A stretch of 11,806 bases of DNA from Actinomycetes bacterium (GCA_023411615.1 JAEYOR010000033.1:1-11806); one strand, 5' to 3'. Counted from the first letter of the stretch, positions 1 through 7,885 are shown. Notes: generated by a model not told the origin, from the sequence alone. Numbers and translations are program-made.

Positions 1-55
1 ACTCGGCGATAGCACCGAGGCGGGCAGAGACACGGCGGGAAGAGGCAGCAGTCAC
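1..55 (-). CDS. Partial N-terminus, probable PLP-dependent aminotransferase
   Basis: Read on the minus strand, a GTG at 55-53 opens an 18-codon reading frame that runs off the left edge. It encodes V/M-T-A-A-S-S-R-R-V-S-A-R-L-G-A-I-A-E. The pattern R-R-(V/I)-S-x-R-(L/I)-x-x-I-(A/S)-E-S is what I know from the start of actinobacterial aspartate aminotransferase-like (class I/II, PLP-dependent) enzymes. That gene commonly sits divergently from secE-nusG in this phylum. A GAGG ribosome-binding motif (minus strand) lies 8 nt before the GTG. Only the leader of the protein is visible: no PLP lysine or substrate-binding residues can be seen, so the function rests on a short N-terminal match plus gene context. 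The coding frame and strand are more certain than the product. Confidence 0.6.
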   Translation of the reverse strand, partial: MTAASSRRVSARLGAIAE

Positions 56-122
56 CCGCCTATCCTCGCAGAGGTCCGCCCCGGGGTGCCCAGGCGTTCG
101 TCCCTCGGTCCACAGGGCCGAG

Positions 123-152
123 TTCGACCCTGGCGCGACGTTCGCGTACAGT
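123..152 (+). promoter_or_regulatory. Candidate promoter for tRNA-Trp/secE unit
   Basis: A TTCGAC hexamer (123-128) is followed after 18 nt by TACAGT (147-152), which fits the TAnnnT -10 pattern of housekeeping actinobacterial sigma factors. Transcription would begin near 158, about 60 nt before the mature tRNA. The -35 match is imperfect. The site lies in the divergent gap between the minus-strand gene starting at 55 and the tRNA. No clear promoter for the minus-strand gene was found. Confidence 0.45.
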
Positions 153-183
153 GTTCCCTCGGTGGTTTTTCCGCCATGCTCAG

Positions 184-197
184 CCCTGCCCGCAGGG
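184..197 (+). other. Small hairpin in the 5' leader of tRNA-Trp
   Basis: CCCTG (184-188) pairs with CAGGG (193-197) around a CCCG loop. This gives a 5-bp stem about 20 nt upstream of the mature tRNA 5' end. It may affect precursor folding or RNase P access, but it is short enough to be chance. Confidence 0.3.
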
Positions 198-216
198 TGA
201 GATGCGGAACCCTCCA

Positions 217-289
217 AGGGTAGTGGCGCAATTGGTAGCGCACCGGTCTCCAAAACCGGCGGTTGTGGGTTCGAGTCCCTCCTGCCCTG
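217..289 (+). tRNA. tRNA-Trp (anticodon CCA)
   Basis: A full 73-nt cloverleaf can be drawn. The acceptor AGGGTAG (217-223) pairs with CTGCCCT (282-288), with one G-U pair, and the discriminator is G289. The D stem is GCGC/GCGC (226-229/238-241). The anticodon stem CCGGT/ACCGG (243-247/255-259) encloses loop CTCCAAA, giving anticodon CCA at 250-252, which reads UGG. The variable loop is 5 nt. The T loop TTCGAGT (270-276) sits on a 5-bp T stem containing one T-T mismatch (266/280). The 3' CCA is not encoded, so it must be added after transcription. tRNA-Trp directly upstream of secE is a known actinobacterial arrangement, and the 48-base gap to secE suggests co-transcription and later excision. 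Confidence 0.96.
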
Positions 290-294
290 CGTTC

Positions 295-312
295 TGCGGA
301 GGTATATCCGCA
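295..312 (+). other. Hairpin between tRNA-Trp and secE
   Basis: TGCGGA (295-300) and TCCGCA (307-312) form a 6-bp stem with a GGTATA loop, starting six bases after the tRNA 3' end. No T-run follows, so it does not look like a terminator. A role as a 3'-trailer processing boundary, or as a 5' cap of the released secE mRNA, is possible but inferred. Confidence 0.35.
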
Positions 313-337
313 AATCCACTAGTCAAAGGATGTCCTG

Positions 338-595
338 GTGAGCGAAGCTGCCGTGACCGGATCCGGAGAGAAGGATCCTCGCCACGAATCGCGCGAGGGT
401 CGCAATGTCTTCGGCCGCATCGCGCTTTTTGTGCGCCAGGTCGTCTCCGAACTCAAACGTGTGGTGACTCCAACCCGCGATGAGTTCATCAACTACGTCT
501 GGGTCGTCCTGGGATTCGTTGGCGTCATGATGGCGCTGACGTTCTTCCTCGACCTGGGCTTCACCGCTATCTCCTCGTGGGTATTCGGGGATTAG
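338..595 (+). CDS. secE: Preprotein translocase subunit SecE
   Basis: SecE is the small essential subunit of the SecYEG translocon; it clamps SecY in the cytoplasmic membrane during protein export. This 85-residue protein has the short single-span form typical of most bacteria outside Enterobacteria. Residues 1-22 are a charged, flexible leader. Residues 26-50 carry the conserved amphipathic helix with the pattern F-x-x-x-V-x-x-E-L-K-x-V-x-x-P-T-R-x-E. Residues about 52-74 form one transmembrane segment rich in V, L, F and G. The GTG start at 338 is preceded by AAAGGA (325-330) at 7-nt spacing. Its stop lies 18 nt before nusG, and secE-nusG linkage is one of the most conserved gene pairs in bacteria. 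Upstream tRNA-Trp probably shares its transcript. I am sure of the identity. Confidence 0.96.
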   Translation: MSEAAVTGSGEKDPRHESREGRNVFGRIALFVRQVVSELKRVVTPTRDEFINYVWVVLGFVGVMMALTFFLDLGFTAISSWVFGD

Positions 596-613
596 CGAGA
601 GGAAGGGACTGAC

Positions 614-1417
614 GTGAGCACAGAGGACCTCAACGGCAACGAGCCGATTGACGAGACGACGGACACCGTCGCGCCCGTTGACGACTCGTCGCTTGCCGAC
701 GCGCCCGTAGACGCCGTCGTCGAGGCCGATGACGACACGGTCCCGTCGGAGCCCAACGTCGCAGCCGAAGAGGCAGCGGTTGTCGCAGATGAGACCCCGG
801 TCAACGAGCTCGTGGTCGAGGACCCGGCGGCGGACTTCAAGGCATCGCTCATGATGCAGGACGGTGACTGGTACGTCATCCACTCCTACTCGGGCCACGA
901 GAAGCGCGTGAAGCAGGCGATCGAGCACCGCATCGCAAGCCTCAACATGGAGGACTACATCTTCCAAGTCGAGGTGCCGATGGAGGATGTCGTCGAATAC
1001 CGCAACGGCCAGAAGAAGACGGTCAACCGAGTGCGGATGCCTGGATATGTCCTGGTGCGCATGGACCTCACGGACGAGTCGTGGGGCGCGGTCCGCAACA
1101 CCCCAGGCGTCACCGGCTTCGTTGGCCACGCGCACCAGCCGGTGCCGCTGTTGCCTGACGAGGTGGTGAGCATGCTCGCGCCCACCGGCATCACCGAGGC
1201 AGCGTCCGACGCCGCGGCGGCAACGAGCGGCCCCGCTGTTGAGATCGACTTCCAGGTGGGTGAGGCGATCACCGTCATCGACGGCCCGTTCGCCACCTTG
1301 CCCGGCACGATTTCCGAGATCAGCGTGGAGAGCCAGAAGCTCCACGTGCTCGTTTCGATCTTCGGCCGGGAGACCCCGGTCGAGTTGTCGTTCGCGCAGG
1401 TGCAGAAGATCGCGTAG
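614..1417 (+). CDS. nusG: Transcription termination/antitermination factor NusG
   Basis: NusG binds the clamp of RNA polymerase and modulates pausing, termination and coupling to ribosomes. The protein has 267 residues, against about 181 in E. coli. Residues 1-80 are a low-complexity tail rich in D, E, A and V. The NGN domain starts at W86-Y-V-I-H-S-Y-S-G-H-E and continues through the P-G-Y-V-L-V-R-M core (143-150) and T-P-G-V-T-G-F-V (163-170). A linker of about 25 residues (190-213), rich in A, T and S, leads to the KOW domain (214-266), with V-I-D-G-P-F and the I-F-G-R-x-T-P-V-E-L signature. The GTG start follows an AGGAAGGG ribosome-binding site. Acidic N-terminal extensions of this kind are common in actinobacterial NusG. 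The product acts on the polymerase whose beta and beta' genes lie downstream. Confidence 0.97.
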   Translation: MSTEDLNGNEPIDETTDTVAPVDDSSLADAPVDAVVEADDDTVPSEPNVAAEEAAVVADETPVNELVVEDPAADFKASLMMQDGDWYVIHSYSGHEKRVKQAIEHRIASLNMEDYIFQVEVPMEDVVEYRNGQKKTVNRVRMPGYVLVRMDLTDESWGAVRNTPGVTGFVGHAHQPVPLLPDEVVSMLAPTGITEAASDAAAATSGPAVEIDFQVGEAITVIDGPFATLPGTISEISVESQKLHVLVSIFGRETPVELSFAQVQKIA

Positions 1418-1445
1418 GCGATCGCACCGATTCGAACGAAAACCC

Positions 1446-1463
1446 TGGCGACATCCGTCGCCA
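1446..1463 (+). promoter_or_regulatory. Hairpin in the nusG-rplK gap, possible leader element
   Basis: TGGCGAC (1446-1452) pairs perfectly with GTCGCCA (1457-1463) around an ATCC loop. The hairpin ends 29 nt before the rplK start and has no T-run, so a terminator role is unlikely. In E. coli, L1 represses rplK-rplA translation through a structure in this position. Whether this hairpin is such a site is inference, because I cannot match the internal-loop features of the L1 target. No separate promoter was recognised in the 75-base gap. Confidence 0.4.
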
Positions 1464-1492
1464 CCATTCACACAGAAGGACCCGAAAAACTA

Positions 1493-1924
1493 ATGGCAGC
1501 ACCGAAGAAGAAGGTTGCCGGCCTGATCAAGCTCCAGATTCAGGCTGGTGCCGCTAACCCGGCCCCGCCCGTCGGCCCCGCGTTGGGTCAGCACGGCGTC
1601 AACATCATGGAGTTCTGCAAGGCCTACAACGCCGCGACCGAGTCGCAGCGAGGCAACATCGTGCCCGTCGAGATCACGGTGTACGAAGACCGCAGCTTCA
1701 CATTCATCACCAAGACTCCGCCGGCCTCGCAGCTCATCAAGAAGGCCGCTGGCGTCGCAAAGGGCTCTGGCACCCCGCACACCACCAAGGTCGGCACGCT
1801 GACTGAGGCGCAGGTTCGCGAGATCGCCGAGACCAAGATGGAAGACCTCAACGCCAACGATGTCGAGGCCGCGGCCAAGATCATCGCCGGCACCGCCCGT
1901 TCCATGGGCATCACGGTTCAGTAA
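1493..1924 (+). CDS. rplK: 50S ribosomal protein L11
   Basis: L11 binds helices 43/44 of 23S rRNA at the base of the stalk and forms part of the GTPase-associated centre. The 143-residue length is normal for the family. The N-terminal domain (1-70) has the proline-containing segment N22-P-A-P-P-V-G-P-A-L-G-Q33, then H34-G-V-N-I-M-E-F. The rRNA-binding C-terminal domain (about 75-143) includes P-P-A-S-x-L-I-K-K-A-A-G and the late G-T-A-R-S-M-G-I. Pro23 and Pro26, where thiopeptide resistance changes arise in other bacteria, are both intact, so nothing suggests target-based thiostrepton resistance. The ATG at 1493 is preceded by a GAAGGA motif about 13 nt upstream. It lies 75 nt after nusG and 69 nt before rplA, forming the usual L11-L1 pair. 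Confidence 0.98.
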   Translation: MAAPKKKVAGLIKLQIQAGAANPAPPVGPALGQHGVNIMEFCKAYNAATESQRGNIVPVEITVYEDRSFTFITKTPPASQLIKKAAGVAKGSGTPHTTKVGTLTEAQVREIAETKMEDLNANDVEAAAKIIAGTARSMGITVQ

Positions 1925-1942
1925 GAACCGCATTCACCTTGA

Positions 1943-1971
1943 GTGGGAGGGCCAGCGCGGCCCGTCACCAC
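1943..1971 (+). other. Two-part hairpin in the rplK-rplA gap
   Basis: GGGCC (1949-1953) pairs with GGCCC (1959-1963) around AGCGC. An outer GTGG (1943-1946) pairs with CCAC (1968-1971), leaving an asymmetric internal loop (GA against GTCA). The structure sits 22 nt upstream of the rplA ATG and has no T-run. It could tune rplA translation or mRNA stability; the role is not shown by the sequence. Confidence 0.35.
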
Positions 1972-1993
1972 GACTGCACAGAAAGAAGCAGAT

Positions 1994-2689
1994 ATGAAGC
2001 GCTCAAAGGCTTACCGCGACGCAGCCCAGCTTGTGGATCGCAACCAGCTCTACACGCCGCTCGAGGCACTCCGTCTCGCGCAGAAGACGTCTTCCAAGAA
2101 GACTGACTCGACGATCGACGTCGTCTTCAAGCTCGGCGTCGACCCCCGCCACGCTGACCAGATGGTCCGCTCCACTGTCATCCTGCCCAACGGCACCGGC
2201 AAGACCGCCCGGGTCCTGGTCTTTGCCAACGGTGACAAGGCGGAAGCGGCTCGCGAGGCCGGTGCGGACATCGTCGGCGGCGACGAGCTCATCGACGAGG
2301 TCGCTGGCGGCCGCCAGGACTTCGACGCCGTTGTCGCTACCCCCGACCTCATGGGCAAGGTGGGTCGCCTGGGCAAGGTGCTTGGTCCTCGTGGCCTCAT
2401 GCCGAACCCTAAGACCGGCACAGTGACGATGGACGTGGCCAAGGCCGTGTCCGACATCAAGGGCGGCAAGATCGAGTTCCGTGTCGACAAACACGCGAAC
2501 CTGCACGCCGTGCTCGGCAAGGCGTCTTTTGGCGACGAGAAGCTCCTGGAGAACTACAAGGCACTTCTTGACGAGGTGCTCCGTGCCAAGCCCTCGGCAT
2601 CCAAGGGCCGCTACATCCTCAAGGCGTCGATCTCCGCGACCACCGGTCCCGGCATCCCCTTGGACGCCACCGCAAAGTCGGACGCGTAA
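1994..2689 (+). CDS. rplA: 50S ribosomal protein L1
   Basis: L1 binds 23S rRNA helices 76-78 to form the mobile L1 stalk that helps release deacylated tRNA. In many bacteria it also represses its own rplK-rplA mRNA. The protein is 231 residues, which is normal. It starts M-K-R-S-K-A-Y-R. Domain I is split between residues 1-65 and 160-231 around the inserted domain II (about 66-159). The family signature L129-L... reads here as V-L-G-P-R-G-L-M-P-N-P-K (129-140). The start was set at ATG 1994, with AGAAAG 8-14 nt upstream. A GTG at 1943 in the same frame would add 17 non-conserved residues that fall within a hairpin. A strong hairpin 32 bases after the stop marks the likely end of this transcription unit. 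Confidence 0.97.
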   Translation: MKRSKAYRDAAQLVDRNQLYTPLEALRLAQKTSSKKTDSTIDVVFKLGVDPRHADQMVRSTVILPNGTGKTARVLVFANGDKAEAAREAGADIVGGDELIDEVAGGRQDFDAVVATPDLMGKVGRLGKVLGPRGLMPNPKTGTVTMDVAKAVSDIKGGKIEFRVDKHANLHAVLGKASFGDEKLLENYKALLDEVLRAKPSASKGRYILKASISATTGPGIPLDATAKSDA

Positions 2690-2720
2690 TCCGATCGCCT
2701 TCGGGTGCATCACATCGCAA

Positions 2721-2754
2721 CGAAGGTCCGGGCCCGCATGGGTCCGGACCTTCG
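2721..2754 (+). terminator. Terminator-like hairpin after rplA
   Basis: CGAAGGTCCGGGCCC (2721-2735) pairs with 2740-2754 in a 15-bp stem with one G-U pair and a GCAT tetraloop. The stop of rplA is 32 bases upstream and the rplJ promoter lies about 32 bases downstream. Only a weak T-content (TGCGTTAG) follows, as in the U-tract-poor terminators described for Actinobacteria. It may end the secE-rplA transcript fully or partly. Confidence 0.7.
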
Positions 2755-2786
2755 TGCGTTAGCCGGTGGGAGCGTCGGCCGCTGGT

Positions 2787-2816
2787 TTGCACCGAAGGCG
2801 AGCGAACACGTACACT
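2787..2816 (+). promoter_or_regulatory. Promoter of the rplJ-rplL unit
   Basis: The -35 hexamer TTGCAC (2787-2792) is separated by 18 nt from the -10 hexamer TACACT (2811-2816). Both fit the housekeeping sigma pattern TTGnnn-N17/18-TAnnnT. Transcription should start at G2821 or A2822. That is exactly where the 5' strand of the long-range leader stem begins, which supports the call independently. Confidence 0.75.
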
Positions 2817-2931
2817 GATCGACGCCCAAGACCGCCGGTCGTCGGCACCAGGCAACTGGAGCCAACCGAAGTCCCGCAGCAGCGGAGGCCAGCGCAGGTG
2901 AGATGAGAGCGTGTTCGCGCGCGTGAACCTT

Positions 2932-2949
2932 GGGCGGCTCCGGCCGCCT
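2932..2949 (+). other. Hairpin T1 in the rplJ leader
   Basis: GGCGGC (2933-2938) pairs with GCCGCC (2943-2948) around a TCCG tetraloop, with a G-U pair possible at 2932/2949. It is followed by TTTCGTGTTT. Its 5' strand overlaps the 3' strand of the long-range closing stem (2929-2936), so the two cannot form together. It may be a weak terminator or a pause hairpin. Confidence 0.5.
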
Positions 2950-2977
2950 TTCGTGTTTCACGGACCCGGCACGTTTG

Positions 2978-3004
2978 AGCCCCGCCTGCGCGGGGCTTTT
3001 CTGT
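2978..3004 (+). terminator. Intrinsic terminator (attenuator) before rplJ
   Basis: AGCCCCGC (2978-2985) pairs perfectly with GCGGGGCT (2990-2997) around CTGC, followed by TTTTCTGTT. This is the clearest intrinsic terminator in the window. It lies 60 nt upstream of the rplJ start codon and inside the transcript from the rplJ promoter, so it must be regulated or leaky. The strand 2983-2991 can instead pair with 2892-2900 upstream, which would break the terminator. Confidence 0.85.
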
Positions 3005-3056
3005 TGATGGGGCGGGCCCGCAAGGGGAGCGTCGGTCATCCACAGGAAGGATCACT

Positions 3057-3578
3057 ATGGCGACGCCAGAAAAGGTGGCGACCGTTGCCGAACTCGCGGA
3101 CTTGTTCCGCAACTCGGCCGCTGTCATCGTCACCGAGTACCGCGGCCTGACGGTTTCGCAGCTCAATAGCCTGCGCACCGGCCTTCGCGGTAACGCGACC
3201 TACCAGGTCGCGAAGAACAAGCTGACGGCGCTCGCGGCTAAGGAAGCTGGCGTAGAGGGTATTGACGACCTCTTCGTTGGCCCCACTGCCATCGCATTCA
3301 TCACCGGCGACCCGGTGGAATCTGCGAAGGCCTTGCGTGACTTCACCAAGACGAACGACAAGCTCGTCGTCAAGGGCGGCGTTCTTGAGGGCAAGCCGCT
3401 CTCGGCCGACGACGTCAAGAAGCTCGCGAACCTCGAGTCCCGTGAGGTGCTCCTCGCCAAGGCTGCCGGTGCCATGAAGGCATCGCTGTTTGGCGCGGCT
3501 TACCTCTTCCAGGCGCCGCTGTCGCAGGCGGCCCGCACTGTTGACGCCCTGCGCGCAAAGCAGGAATCCGCGGCGTAA
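3057..3578 (+). CDS. rplJ: 50S ribosomal protein L10
   Basis: L10 anchors the L7/L12 dimers to the large ribosomal subunit at the GTPase-associated centre and is the usual autoregulator of rplJ-rplL. The 173-residue protein has the normal length. The N-terminal rRNA-binding domain (1-130) contains the conserved E-Y-R-G-L-T-V (27-33) and the V-A-K-N-K-L motif (51-56). The long C-terminal helix (about 140-171), with Q-A-A-R-T-V-D-A-L-R-A-K, is the binding platform for L12 N-terminal dimers. AGGAAGG (3044-3050) precedes the ATG by 6 nt. The gene has its own promoter, structured leader and attenuator. The next gene is rplL, 54 nt away, so anchor and stalk proteins are co-transcribed. Confidence 0.97.
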   Translation: MATPEKVATVAELADLFRNSAAVIVTEYRGLTVSQLNSLRTGLRGNATYQVAKNKLTALAAKEAGVEGIDDLFVGPTAIAFITGDPVESAKALRDFTKTNDKLVVKGGVLEGKPLSADDVKKLANLESREVLLAKAAGAMKASLFGAAYLFQAPLSQAARTVDALRAKQESAA

Positions 3579-3596
3579 GTCGCACCCAACTGACGC

Positions 3597-3611
3597 CCTG
3601 CACTGCGCAGG
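3597..3611 (+). other. Small hairpin in the rplJ-rplL gap
   Basis: CCTGC (3597-3601) pairs with GCAGG (3607-3611) around ACTGC. The GCGCAGGTAAGAG here echoes the GCGCAGGTGAGATGAGAG of the rplJ leader (from 2892). The hairpin ends about 10 nt before the AGGA ribosome-binding site of rplL. It could influence rplL translation, which must exceed that of rplJ several-fold, or it could be chance. Confidence 0.35.
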
Positions 3612-3632
3612 TAAGAGAAAAGGACAATCATC

Positions 3633-4025
3633 ATGGCGAAGCTCACCACCGAGCAGCTCATCGACGCGTTCAAGGAGCTCTCGCTCATTGAGCTCTCCGA
3701 GTTCGTGAAGGCTTTCGAGGAGACCTTCGAGGTCACCGCTGCCGCCCCCGCCGCTGTTGCTGTTGCCGCTCCCGCAGCGGGTGGCGACGACGCTGGCGCT
3801 GGCGCGGAGGAGAAGGACACCTTCGACGTCATCCTCGCCGCCGTCGGCGACAAGAAGATCCAGGTCATCAAGGAGGTCCGTGCGATCACGAACCTCGGCC
3901 TTGGCGAGGCCAAGGCGCTCGTGGACGAGGCCCCCAAGCCCGTTCTCGAGGGTGCCAAGAAGGAAGACGCCGAGAAGGCCAAGGAGCAGCTTGAGGCTGC
4001 TGGTGCCACCGTCGAGCTCAAGTAG
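3633..4025 (+). CDS. rplL: 50S ribosomal protein L7/L12
   Basis: L7/L12 is the multicopy stalk protein that recruits and activates translational GTPases (EF-Tu, EF-G, IF2, RF3). The 130 residues fall into the standard three parts. The N-terminal dimerisation domain is 1-33 (T-E-Q-L-I-D-A-F-K-E-L-S-L-I-E-L). A flexible hinge of A, P, V and G occupies about 34-60. The C-terminal factor-binding domain (61-130) contains F-D-V-I-L, K-K-I-Q-V-I-K-E-V-R and the G-L-G-L-G/E-A-K-A-L-V-D region, which reads L-G-L-G-E-A-K-A-L-V here. An AAAAGGA element ends 8 nt before the ATG. The gene is followed at once by an 18-bp hairpin that probably limits transcription into rpoB. Confidence 0.98.
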   Translation: MAKLTTEQLIDAFKELSLIELSEFVKAFEETFEVTAAAPAAVAVAAPAAGGDDAGAGAEEKDTFDVILAAVGDKKIQVIKEVRAITNLGLGEAKALVDEAPKPVLEGAKKEDAEKAKEQLEAAGATVELK

Positions 4026-4050
4026 TTCGGACGCGCGTAGCGTTTCTCGC

Positions 4051-4090
4051 CGCAAGGGCCGGGTCACCTCACGGTGGCCCGGCCCTTGCG
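4051..4090 (+). terminator. Long hairpin after rplL, attenuator of rpoBC read-through
   Basis: Positions 4051-4068 pair with 4073-4090 over 18 consecutive base pairs with a single T-G wobble and a TCAC loop. The stem begins 26 nt after the rplL stop. It lacks a proper T-run (CGTTCTC follows), so it may act as a partial terminator or as an RNase processing site. The position matches the attenuator/processing region between rplL and rpoB known from E. coli; the role here is inferred. Confidence 0.7.
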
Positions 4091-4099
4091 CGTTCTCAA

Positions 4100-4187
4100 G
4101 GCCGACGCTCGACTCGCCGTTGCACAAACGTGACCCACAGCGTCGGCCGGCTGCGGTACGGTCGTGCCGACAGCGCAGGACGTACCG
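4100..4187 (+). repeat. Nested inverted repeats upstream of the rpoB promoter
   Basis: GGCCGACGCT (4100-4109) has a perfect inverted copy, AGCGTCGGCC (4139-4148), 29 bases away. GTCGGC (4142-4147), part of that second arm, can also pair with GCCGAC (4166-4171). CGGTACG (4154-4160) pairs perfectly with CGTACCG (4181-4187), enclosing a small GTCG-TGC-CGAC hairpin. The arms lie between the rplL hairpin and the rpoB promoter, so they would be transcribed only in read-through RNA. They may act as RNA structure or as DNA-binding sites. Function unknown. Confidence 0.5.
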
Positions 4188-4226
4188 AGACATGGGGTGC
4201 GGGGGCAATGATGCATGCCTGCGGCC

Positions 4227-4255
4227 TTGACGCGAGCCTCAAAGGTGACTAACCT
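4227..4255 (+). promoter_or_regulatory. Promoter of rpoB-rpoC
   Basis: TTGACG (4227-4232, five of six consensus bases) is followed after 17 nt by TAACCT (4250-4255), which fits TAnnnT. Transcription should begin near G4261, giving a leader of about 139 nt. A short inverted repeat, AAGGT (4242-4246) and ACCTT (4252-4256), straddles the -10 element. This is the best-matching promoter in the window and allows rpoBC expression independent of the ribosomal protein genes. Confidence 0.8.
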
Positions 4256-4260
4256 TGGAG

Positions 4261-4399
4261 GTTGCGCTGTCTATCGCCCTGCCCTCATATGCCTACCTGG
4301 CGCGCGCCCGCTGTTTACCAGCGCAGACGCCCCAGGATCCGGTGGAGCCGTGGTTAAGGCAACGCGGAACCGATCCATCGTCATGGGAAGGACGACCCC
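4261..4399 (+). promoter_or_regulatory. rpoB leader RNA with two competing pairings
   Basis: The leader has no credible open frame. TGCGCTG (4263-4269), at its very 5' end, can pair with CAGCGCA (4319-4325). The same CAGCG (4319-4323) can instead pair locally with CGCTG (4309-4313) around TTTAC. Further on, GGATC-C-GGT (4335-4343) pairs with ACC-GATCC (4369-4376), with one bulged C, just before the GGGAAGGA ribosome-binding site (4385-4392). Whether these alternatives regulate rpoB is not known. Confidence 0.5.
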
Positions 4400-7870
<3,471 letters not shown>

Positions 7871-7885
7871 GGGGAGAGGCAACAA

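Larger units (their letters stand above)
2822..3056 (+). promoter_or_regulatory. rplJ leader RNA (ribosomal protein L10 leader)
   Basis: This leader of about 235 nt precedes rplJ in the place where L10(L12)4 complexes regulate their own mRNA in other bacteria. CGCCCAAG (2823-2830) pairs perfectly with CTTGGGCG (2929-2936) and closes the domain. Inside, CGGT (2836-2839) pairs with ACCG (2865-2868). After an asymmetric loop, GGC-A-CCAG pairs with CTGG-A-GCC (2844-2851/2856-2863) under a GCAA tetraloop. CCGC-AGCA-GCGG (2874-2885) forms another small hairpin. The purine-rich strand GCGCAGGTGAGATGAG (2892-2907) and the segment AAGACCGCCGGT resemble my memory of the conserved L10 leader family. No long open frame with a ribosome-binding site is present. 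The 3' part holds two hairpins, listed separately. The regulatory mechanism is inferred. Confidence 0.8.

Noticed and set aside
330..341. A four-codon frame ATG-TCC-TGG-TGA (M-S-W-stop) overlapping the secE start, with a tryptophan codon next to the tRNA-Trp gene.
   Set aside because: Its ATG overlaps the last base of the AAAGGA motif, so that ribosome-binding site cannot serve it. It is most likely chance.
151..483. Open frame reading through tRNA-Trp into secE.
   Set aside because: It translates the tRNA gene itself and is out of frame with secE.
1943..1993. In-frame GTG at 1943 that would extend L1 by 17 residues.
   Set aside because: The extra residues (M-G-G-P-A-R-P-V and so on) are not part of the L1 family, the GTG lies inside a hairpin, and ATG 1994 gives the normal length with a fitting N-terminus.
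2911..3150. Open frame inside the rplJ leader running into rplJ.
   Set aside because: It crosses two hairpins and a terminator, is out of frame with rplJ, and its GTG has no convincing ribosome-binding site.
4120..4162. TTGCAC (4120-4125) and TACGGT (4157-4162) as a second rpoB promoter.
   Set aside because: The spacing of 31 bases is far outside the workable range, and no other -35 fits TACGGT well.
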